6,479 nt of DNA from DATCSE01 sp036568605 (GTDB lineage Bacteria; Pseudomonadota; Gammaproteobacteria; Burkholderiales; Burkholderiaceae_C), in contig DATCSE010000342.1 of NCBI GenBank assembly GCA_036568605.1, positions 1 through 6,479 on the forward strand. The letters run 5' to 3'. Shown here one piece after another: positions 1-4,621 of this stretch (the stretch's first letter is position 1; each line of letters starts with the position of its first letter). The position numbers and the translations under genes were made by a program. Below the pieces are notes generated by a model. The model was given only the letters and a program-made list of their open reading frames with translations. It was not told the DNA's origin and ran no database searches.

Positions 1-519
1 GTACAGGAAGCGCGCGCCGCGGGCGGCGGCGAGCGCCTCGGGCAGCGGGCCGTCGTCGTCGCAGGCGACGCTGAGCACCTCGGGCTCGTACGGTGCGAAC
101 GCCTGCAGCGCGCCCAGATAGGTCGGCGACTCGACCGCCACCGTGCTGCCGGCATCGAGCAGCACCTTCGCGACCAGGTCCAGGCCCTGCTGGGAGCCGG
201 TCGTGATCAGCACCTGCGACGCGTCGGCCTCCAGGCCCTGCGCCGTCATCTGCGCCGCGACCCATTCGCGCAGCGGCGCGTAGCCTTCGCTGGCCGCGTA
301 CTGCAGCGCTTCGCGCGGCGTCTCGCGCAGCACCTTGTCGGCGGCGGTGCGCATCGCGTCGACCGGGAACGTGTCGGGCGACGGCAGACCGCCGGCCAGC
401 GACAGCACGCCGGGCCGCTCGGTGACCTTCAGGATCTCGCGGATCACCGACGGGTTCATGCGCGCGGCGCGGCGCGCGAGGCGCCAGGGGGAGTCGTTCG
501 AAAGCGTGGCCGAGGTCAT
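1..519 (-). CDS. PLP-dependent aminotransferase, fold type I (LysN/KAT-like), 3' part missing
   Basis: The first 173 residues of a class I/II aminotransferase are present; the gene continues past the left edge. Members of this family move amino groups between an amino acid and a 2-oxo acid in the cytoplasm using PLP. Visible landmarks are the N-terminal LAGGLPSPDTFP segment (41-52), the LQYAASEGYAPLRE segment (72-85) typical of the 2-aminoadipate/kynurenine aminotransferase branch, the TTGSQQGLDL cofactor-phosphate loop (106-115), and ESPTY (130-134), whose Tyr normally stacks near the PLP ring. The NPTG motif, Schiff-base Lys and substrate-binding Arg would lie outside the window, so activity cannot be judged. 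The ATG at 519 is chosen for its AAGGA Shine-Dalgarno 7 nt upstream and because it overlaps the EamA stop as ATGA. It is the last visible gene of the lysE-type/eamA/aminotransferase operon, probably under the divergent MocR regulator. Family assignment is firm; substrate is unknown. Confidence 0.9.
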   Translation of the reverse strand, partial: MTSATLSNDSPWRLARRAARMNPSVIREILKVTERPGVLSLAGGLPSPDTFPVDAMRTAADKVLRETPREALQYAASEGYAPLREWVAAQMTAQGLEADASQVLITTGSQQGLDLVAKVLLDAGSTVAVESPTYLGALQAFAPYEPEVLSVACDDDGPLPEALAAARGARFLY

Positions 520-1481
520 GACGAAGTCCTTGCGGGAGGGGAAACTGCGGGCGGCGAAGACGGCGCCGCGACCGGCATCTTCTTGCCGATAAACACGATC
601 GCGATCACCGCGAGCGAGAACAGCACGGTGGTCGGGTCCAGCCGCTCGCCGAGCACCGGCACCGCGAACAGCAGCGCGAGGAACGGTTGCACGAGTTGCA
701 CCTGGCTGACCCGCACGGTGCCGCCCAGCGCCAGCCCGCGGTACCACGCGAAGAAGCCCAGCCACATCGAAAACAGCGTCACGTAGCCGAAGCCGCCCCA
801 TGCGCTGGGCCGCACCGGCTGCACCGGCCAGGTCGCGAGCATCGCCGGCACGGTCAGCGGCAGGCTGATCACGAGCACCCAGCAGATCACCTGCTCGGCC
901 GGCAGGCGGCCCGAGACGCGCGCACCGGCGACATAGCCGATCGCCGTGCTCAGCACCGCGAGCAGCAGCAAGCCGTCGGCGCCCGACAGCCGTCCGCTGC
1001 CTCGATGCGCCGCGAACGCCAGCACCAGCACGCAGCCCAGCACGGCACAAGCCCAGAAGCCGGGCGACGGACGCTGGCGCAGGTACAGCGCCGCGGCCAC
1101 CGCGGTCGCAAGCGGCATCAAGCCGGTGACGACCGCGGCGTGCATCGCATCGACCTCGCGCAGCGCCAGCGAGAGGAACAGCGGGAATCCGACGACCGTG
1201 CCAAGCGCCGAGACCGCCAGCGCCGGCACGTCGCGGCGCCGCAGGCGCGGCGCGCCGGTCACCAGCAGGTACGCGATGCTGAGCAGGCCCGCGAACGCGG
1301 CGCGACCGGCGGTCACGAACGCCGGCGGCAATTGCGGATCGGCGGCCGGGCCGACCGCGAGGCGGGTCATCGGCAAGGTCATCGCGAAGATGACGACGCC
1401 CAGCAGGCCCAGCCAGAGACCGCGGGTCTCGTGGTGCAGCGTGGCGCTGCCGGCAGCCGTGCGCGTGCCGGCCGTTGTCAT
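516..1481 (-). CDS. EamA-family (DMT superfamily) transporter, 321 aa
   Basis: This is an inner-membrane carrier with two tandem EamA repeats and about ten hydrophobic segments, roughly at residues 22-42, 54-74, 85-105, 114-134, 142-158, 169-189, 199-215, 228-248, 262-280 and 284-300. The end of the second repeat carries the family-typical QLVQPFLALLFAVPVLGERL (262-281). Characterised relatives, such as RhtA and YdcZ/YddG-like proteins, export amino acids or metabolites; the substrate here is not readable. The length is normal for the family, apart from a Pro/Ser/Ala-rich tail (303-321) that is probably cytoplasmic and dispensable. The open frame extends further upstream, but the ATG at 1481 is preferred because it overlaps the exporter stop as ATGA, has a GGATGG purine stretch 7 nt upstream, and gives a canonical N-terminus just before helix 1. 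Its stop overlaps the aminotransferase ATG in the same way, so all three genes should be translationally coupled. Confidence 0.9.
   Translation of the reverse strand: MTTAGTRTAAGSATLHHETRGLWLGLLGVVIFAMTLPMTRLAVGPAADPQLPPAFVTAGRAAFAGLLSIAYLLVTGAPRLRRRDVPALAVSALGTVVGFPLFLSLALREVDAMHAAVVTGLMPLATAVAAALYLRQRPSPGFWACAVLGCVLVLAFAAHRGSGRLSGADGLLLLAVLSTAIGYVAGARVSGRLPAEQVICWVLVISLPLTVPAMLATWPVQPVRPSAWGGFGYVTLFSMWLGFFAWYRGLALGGTVRVSQVQLVQPFLALLFAVPVLGERLDPTTVLFSLAVIAIVFIGKKMPVAAPSSPPAVSPPARTSS
527..531 (-). promoter_or_regulatory. Shine-Dalgarno for the aminotransferase gene
   Basis: On the minus strand AAGGA lies 7 nt before the ATG at 519, inside the last codons of the EamA gene. It fixes the aminotransferase start and fits re-initiation by ribosomes finishing the upstream gene. 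Confidence 0.65.
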
Positions 1482-2095
1482 GCGATCGCCATCCACAGCG
1501 CGGTCGCCGCGAGCAGCGCCGCCATCGTGCGGTTGAACCAGACCAGCCGGTCGCCGGCCGCGAGCCAGCGGCGCAGCATCGCGCCGACCAGCGCATAGGT
1601 CAGGTTGCTCGCGAGCGCGAACAGCGCCATCACGCCGCAGACGATCGCGAGCCGCTGCAACGGGTTGGACGCCGGCTGCCCGGCGGCGGACGTGACCCAG
1701 CCGGCCGCCAGCGCGAGCGCCAGCATCCACGCCTTGATGTTGACGAACTGCATGCCGACGCCCTGCCAGAACGTCACGCCGACAGCGCGCGATGCATCGG
1801 CTCGCCCGAGCGTGCGGGCACCCGCGAGCTTCCAGGCCATCCACAGCAGGTAGGCCACGCCCAGTGCGCGCAGCAGCAGGACGAGTGCCGGCACCGCGAG
1901 CACCAGCGCCCCCAGGCCGAGGCCGCAGGCCAGCATCATCACGGTCCAGCCGGTGGGCACCGCGACGATGAAATGCCAGGTGCGGCGCAGCCCGTGATTC
2001 GCGCCCAGCACGGTCGCCATCGTCGTGTTGGGCCCGGGCGTGAAGCTCATCAGCGTCGCGAAAAGGAGCAGGGCAGCGAGTTCCTGGGCAGGCAT
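1478..2095 (-). CDS. LysE/RhtB-family amino-acid exporter, 205 aa
   Basis: This is a small inner-membrane exporter of the LysE/RhtB family, whose members export basic amino acids, homoserine, threonine or leucine. The diagnostic N-terminal FTPGPNTTM (18-26) is present, followed by a Gly-rich helix pair (about 42-90), the mid-protein QFVNIKAWM (116-124; the N-x-K region is conserved in the family) and the C-terminal WFNRTMAALLAATALWMA (186-203). About six hydrophobic segments and 205 residues match the usual size. The open frame continues upstream into the operator and the mocR gene, but that extension is Arg-rich, not membrane-like, and would cross the regulatory region, so the ATG at 2095 is chosen. 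There is no clear Shine-Dalgarno before it. This is the first gene of the operon, divergent from mocR; its stop codon overlaps the EamA start (ATGA). The exact substrate is unknown. Confidence 0.92.
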   Translation of the reverse strand: MPAQELAALLLFATLMSFTPGPNTTMATVLGANHGLRRTWHFIVAVPTGWTVMMLACGLGLGALVLAVPALVLLLRALGVAYLLWMAWKLAGARTLGRADASRAVGVTFWQGVGMQFVNIKAWMLALALAAGWVTSAAGQPASNPLQRLAIVCGVMALFALASNLTYALVGAMLRRWLAAGDRLVWFNRTMAALLAATALWMAIA

Positions 2096-2102
2096 GCGGC
2101 GC

Positions 2103-2108
2103 AGTCTA
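2103..2108 (-). promoter_or_regulatory. Candidate -10 element for the exporter operon
   Basis: On the minus strand TAGACT (4 of 6 to TATAAT) is followed by 7 nt and then the exporter ATG. If used, transcription would begin at or next to the start codon, giving a leaderless or nearly leaderless mRNA, which fits the missing Shine-Dalgarno. No good -35 box lies 16-18 nt upstream; the 9-mer repeats occupy that place, which would suit an activator-dependent promoter. This is an inference from spacing only. Confidence 0.35.
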
Positions 2109-2117
2109 GGGGCAGCG

Positions 2118-2169
2118 ACCAGCACAGAACCAGTACACTTTGGCGGACAACGCCATAAACTGTATTGGT
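2118..2169. promoter_or_regulatory. Candidate MocR operator: three copies of ACCARYACA
   Basis: The divergent intergenic region has ACCAGCACA (2118-2126) and ACCAGTACA (2129-2137) in tandem, starts 11 bp apart, and ACCAATACA on the opposite strand (2161-2169, read TGTATTGGT on plus). Copies 2 and 3 form a 9-bp inverted repeat with one mismatch, 32 bp start to start, about three helical turns. A smaller perfect inverted repeat, TGGCG/CGCCA (2141-2145, 2151-2155), sits between them. MocR proteins are known to bind repeated half-sites in such divergent regions (GabR, PdxR and TauR are examples). The tandem pair lies upstream of the exporter -10 candidate, and the third copy covers the likely mocR -10, suggesting activation of the operon and self-repression of mocR. 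Confidence 0.55.
2140..2168 (+). promoter_or_regulatory. Candidate mocR promoter
   Basis: TTGGCG (2140-2145, 4 of 6 to the -35 consensus), a 17-nt spacer and TATTGG (2163-2168, 3 of 6 to the -10) form a weak sigma70-like promoter. The -10 lies inside the third operator copy. TAAACT (2156-2161) is an alternative -10. Neither is strong. Confidence 0.3.
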
Positions 2170-2244
2170 GAGTCGGCCGGTACGCGGAGATCCGCGGCAC
2201 CGCCAACCCGCCTTCAGCGGCCCTTTGCATCGCGACCACCCTCC

Positions 2245-3729
2245 ATGCCCGACGACATCGCCGCCGCCTCGACCGCGACCAGCCCCGAGCTGAGCCGGCA
2301 CGCCGACACGACGCTGACCGATCAGCTCGCGGCGCGTTACGCCGACCGCATCCGCCAGCGCCTGCTCGCGCCCGGCACGCGGCTGCCCTCGGTGCGCGAA
2401 TGCGCACGCCGGCATGCCGTCAGCGCCCACACGGTGGTCGCGGCCTACGACCGGCTGCTCGCGCAGGGGCTGGTCGAGGCGCGGCGCCAGCGCGGCTTCT
2501 TCGTGCGCGACTTCGTGCGCGACACCAACGCAGGCGGACGCCGGGCCGCGCCGCCGGGCCGCGTCGAGCCGGCCGACCATGCGCCGCGGATGCCGCTGCC
2601 GGTCAGCGCGACCTCGCTGATCCGCGGCATGTTCCAGCCGCCCGGCGGCCGTGCGATGCCGGGGCTGGGCACCTTGCCGGCCGACTGGCTCGATTCACCG
2701 CTGCTCGCCGCGGCGCTGCGCAAGGTCACGAGCGGCGAGCAATTGGCTGCGATGGCGCTGCAGTACGGCGAGCCGGCCGGCGATGCACGCCTGCGCCGGG
2801 CGCTCGCGAGCCGGCTGGCCGACCACGGCGTGCGGGCCACGCCGCAGCAGATCGTGACGACGATAGGCGCGACTCATGCGCTGGACGTCGTGACCCGCAC
2901 GCTGCTGCATGCCGGCGACACGGTGCTGGCCGACGAGCCCGGCTGGTCGGTCGAGTACGCGCGGCTCGCCGCGTTGGGCATGCGCGTGCTGCCGGTGCCG
3001 CGCGGCGAGGACGGCCCCGACGTCGCCGCGATGCAGCGCCTGATCGAGGCGCAGCCGCCACGCGAGCGGCCGCGCCTGTACATCACGGTCTCGGTGCTGC
3101 ACAACCCGACCGGCGCGTCGCTCTCGCTGCAGGCCGCGCATCGCGTGCTGCAGCTCGCGCAGCGCCACGACCTGCACGTGGTCGAGGACGACACGTATGC
3201 GCATCTGGCGCCGGCGCATTTGCCGCGCATCGCGGCGCTGGACGCGCTGGAGCGCACGATCTACGTCTCGGGCTTCTCGAAGATCCTGGTGCCGAACTGG
3301 CGCGTCGGTTTCCTTGCAGCACCGCTCGCGCTGATCGACAGGCTGATCGACACGAAGCTGCTGTCGACGCTGACGACACCGGCGCTGACCGAACAGGCGC
3401 TCGCGCACTGCCTCGAACAAGGACTGCTGCGACGCCACACCGAACGCGTGCTGCAGCGGCTGGACGCGGCGCGCAGCCGCACCGTCGAGCTGGCCGAGCG
3501 CCACGGCTGCCGCTTCGTCACGCCGCCGCGCGGGCTGTTCGGCTGGGTCGATGTCGGTGTCGACACCGAACGGCTCGCGCAGGTCCTGCTCGACGACGAT
3601 TGGCTGATCGCGCCGGGCGCGCTGTTCCATGCGACGCATAGGCCCAGCACACTGATGCGCGTCAACTTCGCGACGTCGCAGGACGCGCGATTCTGGCGGG
3701 CCTTGGCGCGGGCGCGCCTGTCGCGCTAA
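2245..3729 (+). CDS. MocR-family transcriptional regulator (GntR wHTH + aminotransferase-like domain), 494 aa
   Basis: This is a DNA-binding regulator that senses its ligand through a PLP-binding domain. Residues about 23-90 are a GntR-type winged helix (TRLPSVRECARRHAVSAHTV at 45-64 spans the recognition region, and GFFVRD at 84-89 is the wing). Residues about 91-125 are a charged linker, and about 126-494 are a complete fold-type I aminotransferase-like domain. Key residues are all visible: HNPTG (286-290), DDTY (315-318), the Schiff-base Lys346 in SGFSK, Arg353 in NWRVGF and the carboxylate-binding Arg472 in MRVNFA. Length is normal for MocR. The ATG at 2245 gives a standard N-terminus but has no recognisable Shine-Dalgarno; an in-frame TTG at 2140 lies in the operator and is rejected. 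The gene is divergent from the two-exporter/aminotransferase operon, its probable target. The ligand is unknown, likely an amino acid or amine handled by those proteins. Confidence 0.93.
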   Translation: MPDDIAAASTATSPELSRHADTTLTDQLAARYADRIRQRLLAPGTRLPSVRECARRHAVSAHTVVAAYDRLLAQGLVEARRQRGFFVRDFVRDTNAGGRRAAPPGRVEPADHAPRMPLPVSATSLIRGMFQPPGGRAMPGLGTLPADWLDSPLLAAALRKVTSGEQLAAMALQYGEPAGDARLRRALASRLADHGVRATPQQIVTTIGATHALDVVTRTLLHAGDTVLADEPGWSVEYARLAALGMRVLPVPRGEDGPDVAAMQRLIEAQPPRERPRLYITVSVLHNPTGASLSLQAAHRVLQLAQRHDLHVVEDDTYAHLAPAHLPRIAALDALERTIYVSGFSKILVPNWRVGFLAAPLALIDRLIDTKLLSTLTTPALTEQALAHCLEQGLLRRHTERVLQRLDAARSRTVELAERHGCRFVTPPRGLFGWVDVGVDTERLAQVLLDDDWLIAPGALFHATHRPSTLMRVNFATSQDARFWRALARARLSR

Positions 3730-3774
3730 CCCGCTCGGCCCGCTTGTGAACGCGGTTGCATAGGCGGATCGCCG

Positions 3775-3797
3775 GGCTTTTCGAATCGCGGAAAGCC
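3775..3797 (+). terminator. Hairpin downstream of mocR, possible weak terminator
   Basis: GGCTTTTCG and CGGAAAGCC can pair into a 9-bp RNA stem (one U-G pair) with a 5-nt loop, 45 nt after the mocR stop. No run of T follows, so it is not a textbook intrinsic terminator. It could instead be a regulatory element of the next gene. Confidence 0.3.
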
Positions 3798-3841
3798 TCT
3801 ACACATCGCGGCGTTTTCCTACAGTAAGCAGCGGTGAGTGC

Positions 3842-3850
3842 TGTGAGAAT
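3842..3850 (+). promoter_or_regulatory. Possible extended -10 for the 249-aa gene
   Basis: TGT followed by GAGAAT (3845-3850, 4 of 6 to the -10) resembles an extended -10 and ends 6 nt before the ATG at 3857. The same purines could act instead as a weak Shine-Dalgarno (GAG, about 9 nt from the ATG). I see no convincing -35. The rest of the 127-bp gap (3730-3856) holds the hairpin and two CTACA repeats (3799-3803, 3819-3823) and nothing else I can name. Confidence 0.2.
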
Positions 3851-3856
3851 AGCCGC

Positions 3857-4606
3857 ATGATGCGTGGCGAACTGTTCGATTCGACGATCCCTTTCGGCGA
3901 GCCGGAGCTGCTGCGCGCCAGCGCGTACAAGCGCTACCTCGAGGAGTTCGAGGCCGAGACGACCACCAGCGGACTGAGCACGCGGCTGGCGCAGCTGAGC
4001 CCGTCGCTGCGCGCCGACCTGCAGCGATTCGAGCACGATGGCGTGGCCGGCGAAGCCGTCGAGGTGCTCGCCGCCTGCGTGCGCCACCTGAAGCGCGTGA
4101 CCATTCACCTGCAATGCGGCGAGCGGGTCGTGCCGCTGACCGTGTTCCCGCAGCAGGGTCTGGTGCACTGCCCGATGGACATCAACGAGCTGATCGATCG
4201 GCATCTGTCCGAGCTGCGCGTGATGCACGTCGAGCCGGCACTGCTGCGGCCGCCGGGCGATCCGATCGAGTCGCTGGTCGGGCCGGCACATCTGCACCAC
4301 GCGCTCGCGCCGCTGATGTGGCACCTCGCGATGCGTGGCCCGCGACGCACGCTGCTACCCGAGATCGCCGGCCCAGCCGCCTACCGGGTCGCGCCCAGCC
4401 TGGACATCGCGTCGCTGCCGGTGCGCGGCGTGCTGCGCGCCGTGATCGAGAAGCTGCGCCGGCAAAGCGCGAACCTCAGCGAGATCGCGAGCTGGCCGAC
4501 GCTCGATCGCGAACGCGCAGCGCGGCTGCTGAACGGCCTGTACCTGCAGTCGGGGCTGATCGTCAGCCGCTCGCACCCGGACGCGGTGCGCGACACCTGG
4601 TTTTGA
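3857..4606 (+). CDS. Hypothetical protein, 249 aa, winged-helix-like C-terminus
   Basis: I do not recognise this family. The protein is soluble, with no signal peptide and no membrane segment. The N-terminus (1-40) contains the short motif GELFD and an acidic helix. Residues 40-80 look helical, and 79-135 look like a small alpha/beta unit with Cys87, His104-Cys105 and VEPALLRPPG (125-134). A His-rich stretch (LHHALAPLMWH, 146-156) follows. Residues about 187-241 alternate helix, LSEIASWPTLDRERAARLLN (207-226) and a hydrophobic strand-like LYLQSGLIVS (229-238), which resembles a winged helix as found at the ends of signalling or gliding-type proteins; no function follows from that. Codon usage and GC match the neighbours, so it is a real gene rather than a shadow. 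ATG ATG at 3857/3860 are both possible starts. It converges on uup with 15 bp between stops and may be transcribed with or without mocR. Confidence 0.75.
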   Translation: MMRGELFDSTIPFGEPELLRASAYKRYLEEFEAETTTSGLSTRLAQLSPSLRADLQRFEHDGVAGEAVEVLAACVRHLKRVTIHLQCGERVVPLTVFPQQGLVHCPMDINELIDRHLSELRVMHVEPALLRPPGDPIESLVGPAHLHHALAPLMWHLAMRGPRRTLLPEIAGPAAYRVAPSLDIASLPVRGVLRAVIEKLRRQSANLSEIASWPTLDRERAARLLNGLYLQSGLIVSRSHPDAVRDTWF

Positions 4607-4621
4607 GTTGCTGAGCGCGTA

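Noticed and set aside
335..592. An 85-codon plus-strand frame at the left side
   Set aside because: It is opposite the aminotransferase N-terminus, whose motifs are clear.
687..1598. A 303-codon open frame on the plus strand
   Set aside because: It is antisense to the EamA gene, very rich in Arg/His/Gln as expected of the complement of a GC-rich membrane-protein gene, and resembles no domain.
1482..1844. Upstream extension of the EamA gene to a start at 1844
   Set aside because: It would overlap the exporter gene by over 360 nt with non-membrane, Arg-rich sequence; the ATGA-coupled ATG at 1481 gives a normal family N-terminus.
2096..2407. Upstream extension of the LysE-type exporter to a start at 2407
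   Set aside because: It would run through the operator and into mocR, and adds an Arg/Ala-rich segment not found in this 205-residue family.
2400..3641. A 413-codon plus-strand frame, and a 314-codon minus-strand frame at 2695-3639
   Set aside because: Both lie inside mocR, which has complete and recognisable domains; their Arg/Ala-rich content is typical of out-of-frame GC-rich sequence.
3662..4324. A 220-codon minus-strand frame opposite the 249-aa gene
   Set aside because: It is Gln/Arg/His-rich with no domain pattern and spans the intergenic gap and the mocR 3' end; the plus-strand frame has more natural protein composition.
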